A stretch of DNA of 64,000 nucleotides from Phycicoccus jejuensis (GCF_000720925.1 NZ_JOEE01000001.1:620001-684000), one strand, 5' to 3'. Positions 41,314-50,771 are shown, counted from the first letter of the stretch. A program made the numbers and translations. Notes: generated from the sequence alone by a model not told the origin.

Positions 41314-41828
41314 CCGCGCTCGACACCGCGTTCACCGCGAGCGGGGTGCTCGCCGTGCTCGGCGGTCTCTTCGCCGTCACGACGCGCCACGTCGTCCACG
41401 CCGCGCTGTGGCTCGTCGTCGCGCTCCTCGGGGTCGCGGGGTCGCTGCTCGTGCTCGGCGCCGAGCTCGTCGCGCTCGTGCTGGTCCTCGTCTACGTCGG
41501 CGCGGTCGTCGTCCTCGTCCTCTTCGCCCTGATGCTCACCCGTGCCCCCATCGGCCCCGACGTCGCCCATGCGGCCGGCCGGTGGCGGGCGACCGGCGCC
41601 GGGCTGCTCGGCCTCGCGACCGCGGGGCTGCTCGCCACCGCGCTCGTGCCGCTCGCCGACGGCACGGTCGAGCGCGCCGACGTGACGACGACCCAGGTCG
41701 CCGGGCAGCTGTTCGGCACGTGGGTGTGGCCCTTCGAGCTGCTCTCGCTGCTGCTGCTCGCCGCGCTCGTCGGGGCGCTCGCGGTCGCGCGGGGCGACCG
41801 CGCCGTCGACGGGGCCACGGCGCCGTGA
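41310..41828 (+). CDS. nuoJ2: NADH-quinone oxidoreductase subunit J, second copy
   Basis: This 172-residue membrane subunit has five helices. The key helix 3 motif [17 protein letters not shown] matches NuoJ. It lacks the long hydrophilic tail seen in the first copy. The GTG at 41310 overlaps the nuoI2 stop, and its own stop overlaps nuoK2. Confidence 0.92.
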   Translation: MTALDTAFTASGVLAVLGGLFAVTTRHVVHAALWLVVALLGVAGSLLVLGAELVALVLVLVYVGAVVVLVLFALMLTRAPIGPDVAHAAGRWRATGAGLLGLATAGLLATALVPLADGTVERADVTTTQVAGQLFGTWVWPFELLSLLLLAALVGALAVARGDRAVDGATAP

Positions 41829-42139
41829 TCCACCTGGTCGGCCCGTACCTCCTGGCCGCCGCGCTCGTCGGGCTCGGTGTCGCCGGGATCGCGTTGCGCC
41901 GCAACGCCGTCCTCCTCCTGGTCGGCGTCGAGCTCGTCCTCTCCGGAGGGCTCGTCCTCCTCGTCGCGACGCAGGCCGCGGGCGCCGACCGCTGGGCCGC
42001 GGGCAGCGTCCTGCCGCTCTTCACCATCACCATCGCCGCCGCGGAGGTGGTCGTCGCCCTGGCCGTCGTGCTCGCGGTCTTCCGGCAGCGCGGCAGCATC
42101 GACCTCGACCGGCGCAGCGAGCCGGAGGACGCCCCGTGA
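41825..42139 (+). CDS. nuoK2: NADH-quinone oxidoreductase subunit K, second copy
   Basis: This 104-residue, three-helix subunit keeps the two expected membrane glutamates, in VGVELVLSGGL and AAAEVVVALAV. The GTG at 41825 overlaps the nuoJ2 stop, and its stop overlaps nuoL2. The sequence is clearly diverged from the first nuoK in this window. Confidence 0.92.
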   Translation: MIHLVGPYLLAAALVGLGVAGIALRRNAVLLLVGVELVLSGGLVLLVATQAAGADRWAAGSVLPLFTITIAAAEVVVALAVVLAVFRQRGSIDLDRRSEPEDAP

Positions 42140-44013
42140 CCCCCTGGCTCCTCGTCCTCCCGACGGTGCTCGCCGCCGGGCTCGGCGTCGCCGTCCGCCG
42201 CGACGACCGCTGGGCCGGCGCGCTCGCCGTCACCGGCACCGGCGTGACCCTCCTGCTCGCCCTCGTCGCGTGGATCTCGCAGTCGGGCACCGTCGTCGGT
42301 CACCTGCCCTCGCTCCCGCTCGGCGACCTCGAGGTGCCGCTCACCCTCGCGACCGACCCCGTGCGCCTCGCCGTGGCGGCCGTCGTCGCGCTCGTCGCGA
42401 CCGCGGTGCAGGCGTACTCGACGTGGTACCTCGCCGCCGACGACCGCTACGGCCAGTTCGCCGCCACCGTCAGCCTCTTCACCGCGGCGATGCTCCTCGT
42501 CGTCGTCTCGTCCGACCTCGTCCTCACCGTCGTCGGCTGGGAGGTCATGGGCTGGTGCTCCTACCTCCTCATCGGCCACTGGTCGCGCCGCCCGGCCGCC
42601 CGCCGCGCCGCGCTCAAGGCGTTCCTCGTGACGCGGGTGGCCGACATCGGCTTCGTGCTCGGCCTCGTCGGTCTCGCCGCCGGGGCGCGCTCCACCGACC
42701 TCGGCGCCGTGGTCCGCGCCTGGGACCGGCCCACGGCCTGCATCGACGCGGCCGTCGTGAGCGGCTCGAGCCTCGGCGACGCCCTCGGGGCCTGCGGCGC
42801 CCCGGACGCCACGCTGCGAGCGGTCCTGCTCGTCCTCGTCGTCATCGGCGTCCTCGGCAAGTCGGCGCAGGTCCCCTTCCAGGACTGGCTCGCCGACGCG
42901 ATGGAGGGCCCGACCCCGGCGAGCGCCCTCATCCACGCCGCGACGATGGTCGCCGCCGGCACGGTCGTCCTCGCCGGGCTCTTCCCGCTCCTCGCCGACA
43001 GCCCGAGCGCTCGGTGGGTGCTCGGGCTGGCCGCCTCCGTGACGATGCTGCTCGCCGCCGTCCTCGCCTTCGCGCAGAGCGACCTCAAGCGGATGCTCGC
43101 GTGGTCGACGGTCAGCCAGGTCGCCATCATGCTGGGGGCCGTCGCCGCGGCGCCCGACGGGGCCGGGCCGGACGCCGGTCTGCTGCACCTGTGGTCGCAC
43201 GCGCTCTTCAAGTCGCTGCTCTTCCTCGCCGTCGGCTGGGCCGCGGTCGCCGCCGGGGGGACGGCCGCGACCGCGTTGCGCGGCAGCGCCGCCGCCGCGC
43301 CGGTGCTGCGCGCGGCGTTCCTCGTCGGCTTCCTGTCCCTGGCCGGGGTGCCGCTCGTCGTCGGCGGCGTCTCGAAGGAGCACGTCCTCGCGACCGCGTG
43401 GGACGGCGCGGTCGCGGGCGACGGCCCGGGCATCGTCGTGCTCGTCGTCCTCGTCCTCACCTCCGCCGTCACCGCCGCGTACTCGACCCGCGGCTACCTC
43501 GTGCTCACCGCGCACGTGCGCCAGCGACCCACCGCCGGTGGGGTGACGCCCGCCGCGTCGGCCGTGCTGTGGGTGCTCACGGTGCTCGTCGTCTTCGGCG
43601 GGCTCGTCCTGCTCACCGGCACGTTCGCCGTCGGCGAGGTCTCCCTGCTGTGGCTGCTGCTCACCGTCCTCGTCGTCGGCCTCGGCGTCGCCGTCGCCCT
43701 GCGCGGCGGCTTCGACCGCGACCCCGCCGAGGTCCTCGCCCGCCGGCTCACCCCGCACGCCGACCGCGGCCTCGGCGTCGACGCCGTCTACCGGCGCCTC
43801 GTCGCGCGCCCCGTCGTCCGCCTCGCCCGGGTCGTCGCCTTCCTCGACACCGAGGTCGTCGACGCCTACGTGCGCGGCACGGCCGTCGCCACGCGGGCCG
43901 CCGGCTGGACCGGGGTGCGCCTGCATCGTGGCGAGCGGCCGAGCGCCGGCGTCGGGCTGGTCCTGGCGGCGGTCGTCGTCCTCGGCCTCGTGGGGGTCCT
44001 CGCGTGGTCGTGA
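42136..44013 (+). CDS. nuoL2: NADH-quinone oxidoreductase subunit L, second copy
   Basis: This 625-residue antiporter-like subunit has its proton-path residues in place: Glu in VVGWEVMGWCSYL, Lys in VLGKSAQVPFQDWL, Lys in SHALFKSLLFLAVGW and Lys in VVGGVSKEHVL. The C-terminal part includes the long region that forms the lateral helix. It is fully equipped for pumping by sequence. The GTG at 42136 overlaps the nuoK2 stop. Confidence 0.94.
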   Translation: MTPWLLVLPTVLAAGLGVAVRRDDRWAGALAVTGTGVTLLLALVAWISQSGTVVGHLPSLPLGDLEVPLTLATDPVRLAVAAVVALVATAVQAYSTWYLAADDRYGQFAATVSLFTAAMLLVVVSSDLVLTVVGWEVMGWCSYLLIGHWSRRPAARRAALKAFLVTRVADIGFVLGLVGLAAGARSTDLGAVVRAWDRPTACIDAAVVSGSSLGDALGACGAPDATLRAVLLVLVVIGVLGKSAQVPFQDWLADAMEGPTPASALIHAATMVAAGTVVLAGLFPLLADSPSARWVLGLAASVTMLLAAVLAFAQSDLKRMLAWSTVSQVAIMLGAVAAAPDGAGPDAGLLHLWSHALFKSLLFLAVGWAAVAAGGTAATALRGSAAAAPVLRAAFLVGFLSLAGVPLVVGGVSKEHVLATAWDGAVAGDGPGIVVLVVLVLTSAVTAAYSTRGYLVLTAHVRQRPTAGGVTPAASAVLWVLTVLVVFGGLVLLTGTFAVGEVSLLWLLLTVLVVGLGVAVALRGGFDRDPAEVLARRLTPHADRGLGVDAVYRRLVARPVVRLARVVAFLDTEVVDAYVRGTAVATRAAGWTGVRLHRGERPSAGVGLVLAAVVVLGLVGVLAWS

Positions 44014-45485
44014 GCCTGCTCCTCGCGCTCCCCGCCGCGGTCGGCCTCTGGCTGGTCAGCGGCGGGCGTGCGCTGCCCGTGCGACCGGCGCGGCTGCTCG
44101 CGGCGTCGACCGCCGGCCTCACGCTCGCCCTCGCCGTCCTCGTCGCCGTCACCCGCCCGGGGGTCGACCGCGCCTGGCTGCCCGAGCTCGGGGTCCGGTG
44201 GTCCTTCGGCGTCGACGGCATCTCGGTGCCGCTCGTGCTGCTCACCGCCCTCATGGGCGTCGTCGTCACCGCGCACGCCTGGGTCGAGGTGCCGCGCGGC
44301 GGCACCCCGGCGACCTTCCTCGGCTGCCTGCTGCTCGTCGAGGCCGGGGCGCTCGCGACGTTCACCGCCCGCGACGCCGTCCTCTTCCTCGTCGCCTTCG
44401 AGGTCGTCCTCGTCCCGATGTGGGTGCTCATCGGCCGCTACGGCGACGCCCGCGACCCGCGCGCCCGCACCGAGGCCGCGCAGCGCTTCGTCCTCTACAC
44501 CGCGGTGGGGTCGACGACGATGCTCGTCGGCATCCTCCTGCTCGTCCTCTCGGCCGGGACCGCGGACCTGCGCGAGCTCGCCGGCGGGGCCGGTGCGGCG
44601 CTCGCGCCGGGTACCCAGCTGGCCGTCGCCGCCCTGCTCGTCGCCGGGCTGGCCGTCAAGGTCCCGGTCTTCCCGCTGCACACCTGGCTGCCGCCGGCGC
44701 ACACGACGGCCCCGACCGCCGGGTCGGTCCTGCTCGCGGCCGTGCTGCTCAAGATGGGCACCTACGGCCTGGTCCGGCTGCCCGTCGCCACCGTTCCCGA
44801 CGGGTTCGGCCGGCTCGCGCCGGTGCTCGCCGTCGCGGGCGCGGTCGGCATCGTCTGGGGCGGGCTCGTCTGCCTCGTCGAGCGCGACCTCAAGCGGCTC
44901 GTCGCGTACTCGTCGGTCGCGCACATGGGCTTCGTCGTCCTCGCGCTGGCCAGCGGGTCGCAGACCGGGCTGCAGGCCGCGCTCTACGCCAACATCGCGC
45001 ACGGCGTCGTCTCGGCGCTGCTCTTCGTGCTCGTCGGCGGCCTCAAGCACCGGTGGGGGAGCGTCGACCTCACGGTCCGCCGGCCCGCCCTGCGCGAGAC
45101 CTCGCCCCGGCTCGGGTTCGTCCTCCTCCTCGGTCTCGCCGGGAGCCTCGGCCTGCCGGGCCTCGCGGGCTTCTGGGGTGAGCTCCTCGCGATCTACGCG
45201 GCCTGGCGGCCGGCTGATGACCGCCCCGGTGCCGTCCTCCTCTCGTGCGCCGTCGTCGCCGCGGTCGGCGCTGCGCTCGCGGCGGCCTACGCCCTGCGCG
45301 TCGCCGGCCTCGTGTGGTCCGGCGACCGACCCGACCCCGAGTCGCCCGCGACCCCCGACACCGTCGGCGTCGAGCGCTGGGTGCTGGGCGGCCTCTCCGC
45401 GCTCGTCGTCCTCCTCGGGGTCGCCCCGATGCTCCTGCTGTCGGTGACGCACGACGCCGTCGCCGCGCTGGGGGGTGCGCGATGA
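44010..45485 (+). CDS. nuoM2: NADH-quinone oxidoreductase subunit M, second copy
   Basis: This 491-residue antiporter-like subunit conserves the Glu in VAFEVVLVPMWVLIG, the TM7 Lys in LAVKVPVFPLHTWLP, the TM8 Lys in VLLKMGTYGLVRL, the ERDLKRLVAYSSVAHMGF motif and the TM12 Glu in GFWGELLAIY. I chose GTG 44010 because it forms a GTGA overlap with nuoL2; GTG 44004 is also in frame. Confidence 0.94.
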   Translation: MSLLLALPAAVGLWLVSGGRALPVRPARLLAASTAGLTLALAVLVAVTRPGVDRAWLPELGVRWSFGVDGISVPLVLLTALMGVVVTAHAWVEVPRGGTPATFLGCLLLVEAGALATFTARDAVLFLVAFEVVLVPMWVLIGRYGDARDPRARTEAAQRFVLYTAVGSTTMLVGILLLVLSAGTADLRELAGGAGAALAPGTQLAVAALLVAGLAVKVPVFPLHTWLPPAHTTAPTAGSVLLAAVLLKMGTYGLVRLPVATVPDGFGRLAPVLAVAGAVGIVWGGLVCLVERDLKRLVAYSSVAHMGFVVLALASGSQTGLQAALYANIAHGVVSALLFVLVGGLKHRWGSVDLTVRRPALRETSPRLGFVLLLGLAGSLGLPGLAGFWGELLAIYAAWRPADDRPGAVLLSCAVVAAVGAALAAAYALRVAGLVWSGDRPDPESPATPDTVGVERWVLGGLSALVVLLGVAPMLLLSVTHDAVAALGGAR

Positions 45486-46942
45486 CCTCGCTCGTGTCCG
45501 TCGACGCTGTCGTCCTCGCCCCGGCCCTGGCTCCCGTCCTCGGGGTCGTCCTCGTCCTCGTCGGCGACGCCGTGCGACCCGGGCGCTCGCGGTGGGCGCT
45601 GCCGCTGGCGGGGGTCGTTCTGGTCGCCGGTGCGCTGGTCGCGCTGCGCGGCAGCCTCGGCTCCGAGCTCGAGCCCCTGCGCACCCTCTGCCTCCCGGCG
45701 CCCGACGGTGCCTGCCTCTGGACGGCCGGCCCGCGCACCTCGACGCTCCAGGCCGCGGTCCTCCTCGCCTCGGCGGCCGCCCTCGCCCTGCTGCACGACG
45801 GCCGGGCCGGCCGGCGCGACACCGCCGTCACCGCCACCCTGCTCCTGGCGTCCGCGACCGGCGGGGTCGCCGTCGCCGCCGCCCGCGACCTCGGGTCGTG
45901 GCTCGTCGCGCTCGAGCTCGCCACCGTCCCCGTCGTCGCGCTCGTCGCGCTGCGCGGCACCCGGTCCGCCGCGCACGGCGCGCTGAGCCTGCTCGTCACG
46001 TCCCTCGCGTCGTTCGCGCTCCTCGTCCTCGGGGCGGCCCTCTGGCTCACCGCGACCGCCGACGCGACGTTCTCGTCCGAGGCGGTCGCCGCCGCGTGGG
46101 CCGACCCCGACCGCCGGCGCGTCCTCGTCCTCGCCGTGACCCTGCTCGTCGCCGGGCTCGGCTTCAAGCTCTCTCTCGTGCCGTTCCACGCGTGGACCCC
46201 CCAGGCCTACGCCGCCGCCGACCTCGGCACCACCCTGTTCCTCGCCGCCGCCTCCAAGGTCTCGGCCGTGGCGGCGCTCCTCGTCGTCGTGTCCGCCCTC
46301 GTCGGGGCGGCGCCGGGGCCGGCCGTCGCCGTCCTGCTCGGCCTGCCCGCCGTCGCGTCGCTCCTGCTCGGCACCGTCGTCGCCCTGCGCCAGGACGACC
46401 CGGTCCGCCTGCTCGCGTGGTCGACGATCGCGCAGGCCGGATGGGTCGTCGTGCCGCTGACGGCGGTCTCGGCGACCGGCCTGCGGGCCGCGGCCGCCTA
46501 CGTCGTCACCTACGCCGCGGCGACGACCGTGGCCCTCGCCGTCGTCGCCCGCACCGGCGCCCGGACGCTGGCCGGCACCCGCGGGCTGCTGCGCCGCGAC
46601 CCGCTCGCCGGCGGCGCCCTCGGCCTGGCCCTGCTCGTCCTCGCCGGGCTGCCGCCGGGCGTCATCGGGCTCGTCGTCAAGGTCCTCGCGCTGTCGGCGC
46701 CGGTCGCGGCAGGGGTCTGGCCGGTGGCCGCGGCGGGCGTCGTCGCCGTCGTCCTCGGGCTCGCGGTGTACCTGCGATGGGTCGCCGTCCTCCTGGCCCG
46801 TCCGGAGCCCGCCGACGGCCCGGGCGAGGAGGCCGGCGACACCGCGCACGGCCGCTCGACGCGCGTGGTCGTCGTCGCCGGCACCGTGGTCCTCGTGCTG
46901 GTCAGCGCCCTGCCGCAGCTCCTCGTCGGCGGCCTGTCCTGA
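45482..46942 (+). CDS. nuoN2: NADH-quinone oxidoreductase subunit N, second copy
   Basis: This 486-residue antiporter-like subunit is the most diverged of the set. The membrane Glu in LVALELATVPVVAL, the Lys of GFKLSLVPFHAWTPQAY, the following SKVSAV Lys and the TM12-like Lys in GLVVKVLAL are present. The usual DVKRLLAYSS motif reads DDPVRLLAWST, so a conserved Lys is replaced by Val. It closes the second complex I set. htpX follows 47 bases later. Confidence 0.9.
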   Translation: MTSLVSVDAVVLAPALAPVLGVVLVLVGDAVRPGRSRWALPLAGVVLVAGALVALRGSLGSELEPLRTLCLPAPDGACLWTAGPRTSTLQAAVLLASAAALALLHDGRAGRRDTAVTATLLLASATGGVAVAAARDLGSWLVALELATVPVVALVALRGTRSAAHGALSLLVTSLASFALLVLGAALWLTATADATFSSEAVAAAWADPDRRRVLVLAVTLLVAGLGFKLSLVPFHAWTPQAYAAADLGTTLFLAAASKVSAVAALLVVVSALVGAAPGPAVAVLLGLPAVASLLLGTVVALRQDDPVRLLAWSTIAQAGWVVVPLTAVSATGLRAAAAYVVTYAAATTVALAVVARTGARTLAGTRGLLRRDPLAGGALGLALLVLAGLPPGVIGLVVKVLALSAPVAAGVWPVAAAGVVAVVLGLAVYLRWVAVLLARPEPADGPGEEAGDTAHGRSTRVVVVAGTVVLVLVSALPQLLVGGLS

Positions 46943-46989
46943 CGTCGACGGCCCGGAACTGAAACGCGGGCCGCGGGCGTTCACCCCAC

Positions 46990-47877
46990 ATGCACAACCA
47001 CTTCAACGGCCTCAAGACCGCCGGGCTGCTCGGCGGGCTCTGGGCCATCCTGCTCGTCATCGGGTTCGCCGTCGCGCAGGGCACGGGGAGCAGCATCTTC
47101 ATCCTCGTCTTCGCCCTCATCGGCCTCGGGACCACGGCGTACGGCTACTGGAACTCCGACAAGCTCGCCATCAAGGCCATGCGTGCCTACCCGGTCACCG
47201 AGGCGCAGGCCCCCGCGATGTACCGGATCGTCCGCGAGCTCTCCACCCGCGCCGGCAAGCCGATGCCGCGCCTGTACATCTCGCCGACGCAGGCCCCCAA
47301 CGCCTTCGCGACCGGTCGCAACCCCGAGAACGCCGCCGTCTGCTGCACCGAGGGCATCCTCGGCCTGCTCGACGAGCGCGAGCTGCGCGGGGTGCTCGGG
47401 CACGAGCTGATGCACGTCTACAACCGCGACATCCTCACCGGCTCGGTCGCGGCCGCCATCGCCGGGGTCATCTCCTCGATCGGCCAGTTCCTCACCTTCA
47501 GCGCGCTGTTCGGTGGCAGCAACGACGAGGACCGCAACCCCATCGCCGGCCTCGCGCTCGCGCTGCTCGCCCCCATCGCCGCCGTCTTCGTGCAGATGGC
47601 GATCTCGCGCACCCGTGAGTACGACGCCGACGAGGACGGCGCCGCCCTGACCGGCGACCCGCTCGCCCTCGCGAGCGCCCTGCGCAAGCTCGAGCTCGGC
47701 GTCGCCCGCGCCCCGCTCGCGCCGACCTCGCAGCTGGTCAACGCGAGCCACATGATGATCGCGAACCCGTTCCGCGCCCAGGACGTCAGCCGGATGATGT
47801 CGACCCACCCGCCGATGGCCGAGCGCATCGCCCGCCTCGAGCAGATGGCCTACGGCCACCGCATCGACCCGCGCTGA
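46990..47877 (+). CDS. htpX: Membrane zinc metalloprotease HtpX (M48 family)
   Basis: This 295-residue protein is an integral-membrane protease that removes damaged membrane proteins, with the active site towards the cytoplasm in the family. The N-terminus MHNHFNGLKTAGLLGGL is typical. The zinc motif HELMH lies at residues 138-142, the third ligand is the Glu of REYDADEDGA near 212, and further membrane helices flank these. The start is fixed by the conserved N-terminus, although no ribosome binding site is seen. It stands directly after nuoN2, which fits a quality-control role for large membrane complexes (inference). Confidence 0.93.
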   Translation: MHNHFNGLKTAGLLGGLWAILLVIGFAVAQGTGSSIFILVFALIGLGTTAYGYWNSDKLAIKAMRAYPVTEAQAPAMYRIVRELSTRAGKPMPRLYISPTQAPNAFATGRNPENAAVCCTEGILGLLDERELRGVLGHELMHVYNRDILTGSVAAAIAGVISSIGQFLTFSALFGGSNDEDRNPIAGLALALLAPIAAVFVQMAISRTREYDADEDGAALTGDPLALASALRKLELGVARAPLAPTSQLVNASHMMIANPFRAQDVSRMMSTHPPMAERIARLEQMAYGHRIDPR

Positions 47878-47889
47878 CCCCGTCGCTGC

Positions 47890-48486
47890 TCAGGCCGGCG
47901 GGACGACGAGGCGCATCACCGTGTTGCGCTGCCCCTTCGGCCGCTCGAGCTCGAAGCCGACGCGCTCGAACATCGAGCGCGTCGTGGCGTAGAGGAACGA
48001 GGAGCTGACCTTCTTCGTCGCGCCGGTCAGGTCGTGCGGGTAGCCCTCGAGCACACCACCGCCGGACTGCGCGACGAGGTCGACGACGCCCCGCAGCGCG
48101 ACCTCGGCGACGCCCTGCCGTCGGTAGCGGCGGTCGACGAAGAAGCACGTGACCCGGTAGTCGGGCGGGCTGGTGAGCCCCTTCTCGTACTCCGCGCGGT
48201 GGTGGATGTTCGGCAGCTCGGCCGGCGGGCCGTACTGGGCCCAGGCGACCGCCTCGTCACCGTCGAGCACCACCGCGGCGTGCGCGCGGTCCTCGGCGAC
48301 CAGCCGCGCCTTGAGCGCGTGGTTGTCGTCGGCGTCCCTGGTCTTCTCGGCGGCCATCGTGTGGAACCACGTGCACCAGCAGCCGCCGAACACGCCACCG
48401 TGGCGGGCCACGAGCGCCTCCCACGCCGGCCAGGTGTCGGGGCCGAGCGGGCGGACCGTGAGGCGTGAGGTGTCGACGTCGACCAT
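47890..48486 (-). CDS. GNAT family N-acetyltransferase
   Basis: This 198-residue acetyltransferase has the acetyl-CoA binding motif YRRQGVAEVALRG (about residues 118-130) and a later strand with EGYPHDLTG. The N-terminal half holds Cys- and Trp-rich residues (GGCWCTWFH), a pattern I have seen in a subgroup of GNAT proteins of unknown substrate. The start is ATG 48486 because TACTGT lies exactly 7 bases upstream; a GTG at 48495 would overlap that promoter. Confidence 0.82.
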   Translation of the reverse strand: MVDVDTSRLTVRPLGPDTWPAWEALVARHGGVFGGCWCTWFHTMAAEKTRDADDNHALKARLVAEDRAHAAVVLDGDEAVAWAQYGPPAELPNIHHRAEYEKGLTSPPDYRVTCFFVDRRYRRQGVAEVALRGVVDLVAQSGGGVLEGYPHDLTGATKKVSSSFLYATTRSMFERVGFELERPKGQRNTVMRLVVPPA

Positions 48487-48493
48487 GGGCGCC

Positions 48494-48499
48494 ACAGTA
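48494..48499 (-). promoter_or_regulatory. Leaderless -10 element TACTGT (GNAT gene)
   Basis: On the minus strand TACTGT ends 7 bases before the ATG at 48486. There is no Shine-Dalgarno sequence between. Confidence 0.55.
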
Positions 48500-48544
48500 G
48501 GCGCGAGACCGGACGGAACGCGTCCGCTTGCCCTCGGGAGCGCG

Positions 48545-49333
48545 TCAGGTGCCGGGCAGGCCGGCCGCGGAGTCGTCGTAGTACTGGCGGTTGCGCAGCC
48601 CGGCGGCGGCCGCCTCGTCGAGGCAGACGACGGTGTCGGGGTGCCACTGGAGGACCGACGCCGGCACGGACGCGGTGAGCGGCCCCTCGAGCGCCGCCGC
48701 CACTGCCTCGGCCTTGGTGTCCCCGGTCGCGACGAGCACCAGGCGCCGCGCGGCGAGGATGGTGCCGAGGCCCTGGGTCAGGCAGTGGGTCGGCACGTCG
48801 TCGAGGCCGGTGAAGAAGCGGGCGTTGTCGCGGCGGGTGCGGGCCGAGAGGCGCTTGACGCGGGTGCGCGACGCGAGTGCGGAGCCCGGCTCGTTGAACC
48901 CGAGGTGCCCGTTGGCGCCGATGCCGAGGACCTGGACGTCGACCCCGCCGAGCTCGGCGATCCGCGCCTCGTACGCGGCGGCCGCGGCCTCGAGCGCGTC
49001 GGCGTCGGTGGCCGATCCGTCGGGCACCTCGAGCCGCTCGGGCGCCAGCCCGATGACCCCGCACACCTCACGCAGCAGCACCTGGCGGTAGCCCTCCGGG
49101 TGTCCCGGCGGCAGCCCCACGTACTCGTCGAGCGCGACGCCGTAGGTGGTCGAGAAGTCCGCGCGCCCCTCGGCGACGGCGCGGCCCAGCTCGCGGTAGA
49201 GGCCGAGCGGCGAGGAGCCGGTCGCGAGGCCGAGGACCGACGCGTGGCCACCGGGGCGCCGCAGCCCGGCGAGCACCACCTCGGCGGCGCGGGACGCGGT
49301 GTCGTCGGGTCCGGGGCTGACGAGGATCTCCAT
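48545..49333 (-). CDS. nagB: Glucosamine-6-phosphate deaminase
   Basis: This 262-residue enzyme converts glucosamine-6-phosphate to fructose-6-phosphate and ammonia. Diagnostic motifs are GLATGSSPLGLYREL (phosphate binding), ALDEYVGLP with the catalytic Asp, and GIGANGHLGFNEPG. The start at ATG 49333 fits the leaderless -10 spacing; GTG 49336 directly before it is less likely. Together with nagZ upstream it supports recycling of amino sugars from cell wall or chitin. Confidence 0.93.
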   Translation of the reverse strand: MEILVSPGPDDTASRAAEVVLAGLRRPGGHASVLGLATGSSPLGLYRELGRAVAEGRADFSTTYGVALDEYVGLPPGHPEGYRQVLLREVCGVIGLAPERLEVPDGSATDADALEAAAAAYEARIAELGGVDVQVLGIGANGHLGFNEPGSALASRTRVKRLSARTRRDNARFFTGLDDVPTHCLTQGLGTILAARRLVLVATGDTKAEAVAAALEGPLTASVPASVLQWHPDTVVCLDEAAAAGLRNRQYYDDSAAGLPGT

Positions 49334-49340
49334 CACGGCC

Positions 49341-49346
49341 AGCCTA
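49341..49346 (-). promoter_or_regulatory. Leaderless -10 TAGGCT sharing its TAG with the nagZ stop codon
   Basis: On the minus strand TAGGCT runs from 49346 to 49341, and its first three bases are the nagZ stop codon. Seven bases separate it from the nagB ATG. nagB can thus be transcribed independently although the genes are only 10 bases apart. Confidence 0.6.
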
Positions 49347-50765
49347 GGGGCTGCCGGTCGGGACGCGCGGGGCCGGCGCCCCGAGGGTCGTGAGCAGCGC
49401 CCGCGCGAGCACCGGCGAGGCGCCCCAGGTCACGATGTCGACGGCCGCGCGCGGCCACCCGCACTCGACGAGGACGACCCGGTGCCCCCGCGCCCGGAGC
49501 CGGTCGGCGACGGTGTGCGCGGGATGCTCGGCGTCGACCGAGCGGCCGACGACGGCCACCCGCGCACCGGCCGGCACCTCGTCCTCGGCGACCGCAGCGC
49601 CGAGCGCGGCCGGGCCCCACGCGACCGCGCCGACCGCGAGGTTGCTCCCGCTCGCCACCTGGACGACGGCGAGCGGGGCGGGGTCGGCCGCGAAGGCGCG
49701 TGCGTCGGCGGAGAGGGTGAGGGCGGGCGCGACCGCCTCGACGGGCGGCAGCTCCGGCGGTGACGCGGGGGGAGCGGGGCTCGCCCACCGGTCGGCGAGC
49801 GCACGCACACGGGTGGCCGCCTCGGCGAGCCGCGCGGCGGGCAGCCGGCCGTCCGCGACCGCCGTGGACACCGCGTCGCGCACCGCGTCGAAGAGCTCCG
49901 GGCCGGTGGCCGACCCGAGGCAGAGCAGGTCGACGCCGGCGGCGAGCGCACGCACCGCGGCCTCCGGGATGCCGGTCCCGGCGCTGGCCCCCGCCATGTC
50001 GAGGGCGTCGCTGACGACCACGCCGTCGAAGCCGAGCTCGTCGCGCAGCACGCGCAGGACGGTGGGCGAGAACGTCGCCGGGCGGTCCGCGTCGAGGGCC
50101 GGCACGACGATGTGCGACGTCATGACGCACGCGACGCCGGCCGCGACCGCCGCCCGGAACGGGACGAGCTCGCGCTCACGGAGCACCTCCGGCGACGCGT
50201 CGACGCGCGGCAGGTCGTGGTGCGAGTCGGCCACGGTGTCGCCGTGGCCGGGGAAGTGCTTGGCGCAGGCGGCGATCCCCGTGCCCTGCAGCCCTTCCAC
50301 CCAGGCGGCCGTGTGGCGCCCCACCGCCACGGGGTCGTCGCCGAAGGAGCGCACGCCGATGACGGGGTTGCGCGGCGAGGAGTTGACGTCGACGACGGGG
50401 GCGAGGTCCAGCCCGATGCCGAGGGCGGAGAGCTCGGCGCCGATGCCGGCCGCCGCGCGGCGGGTGAGGGCGGGGTCGTCGAGCCGTCCGAGCACCGCGT
50501 TGCCGACGGACGTCGAGCCACCGGGGTAGTGCAGACGGGTGACGTCCCCGCCCTCCTCGTCGGCGGCGACGAGGACACCCGGCAGGTCGCGGCGCAGCGC
50601 TGCGCACACCTCGGCGACGCCGCCGGCCGGCCCGACGTTGTCGCCGTAGAGGCAGACCGACACGAGCCCCTCGACGTGGGCCGAGCGCACCCACGCCGGG
50701 ACGTCGGTGCCGACGAACCCCGGCTGGAGGACGGCGGTGACGTCCCGCGGGTCGACGGTGGCCAT
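49344..50765 (-). CDS. nagZ: Glycoside hydrolase family 3, beta-N-acetylhexosaminidase
   Basis: This 473-residue GH3 enzyme carries the NagZ motif AKHFPGHGDTVADSHHDLP (about residues 166-184), whose Asp-His pair acts in catalysis, and the nucleophile region VVSDALDMAG. The C-terminal third (about 350-473) is a degenerate second domain. No signal peptide is visible, which fits a cytoplasmic muropeptide or chitobiose enzyme, although some actinobacterial members act outside. TAGCAT 6 bases before the ATG suggests leaderless expression. It is divergent from pepN. Confidence 0.9.
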   Translation of the reverse strand: MATVDPRDVTAVLQPGFVGTDVPAWVRSAHVEGLVSVCLYGDNVGPAGGVAEVCAALRRDLPGVLVAADEEGGDVTRLHYPGGSTSVGNAVLGRLDDPALTRRAAAGIGAELSALGIGLDLAPVVDVNSSPRNPVIGVRSFGDDPVAVGRHTAAWVEGLQGTGIAACAKHFPGHGDTVADSHHDLPRVDASPEVLRERELVPFRAAVAAGVACVMTSHIVVPALDADRPATFSPTVLRVLRDELGFDGVVVSDALDMAGASAGTGIPEAAVRALAAGVDLLCLGSATGPELFDAVRDAVSTAVADGRLPAARLAEAATRVRALADRWASPAPPASPPELPPVEAVAPALTLSADARAFAADPAPLAVVQVASGSNLAVGAVAWGPAALGAAVAEDEVPAGARVAVVGRSVDAEHPAHTVADRLRARGHRVVLVECGWPRAAVDIVTWGASPVLARALLTTLGAPAPRVPTGSP

Positions 50766-50771
50766 CCCCGG

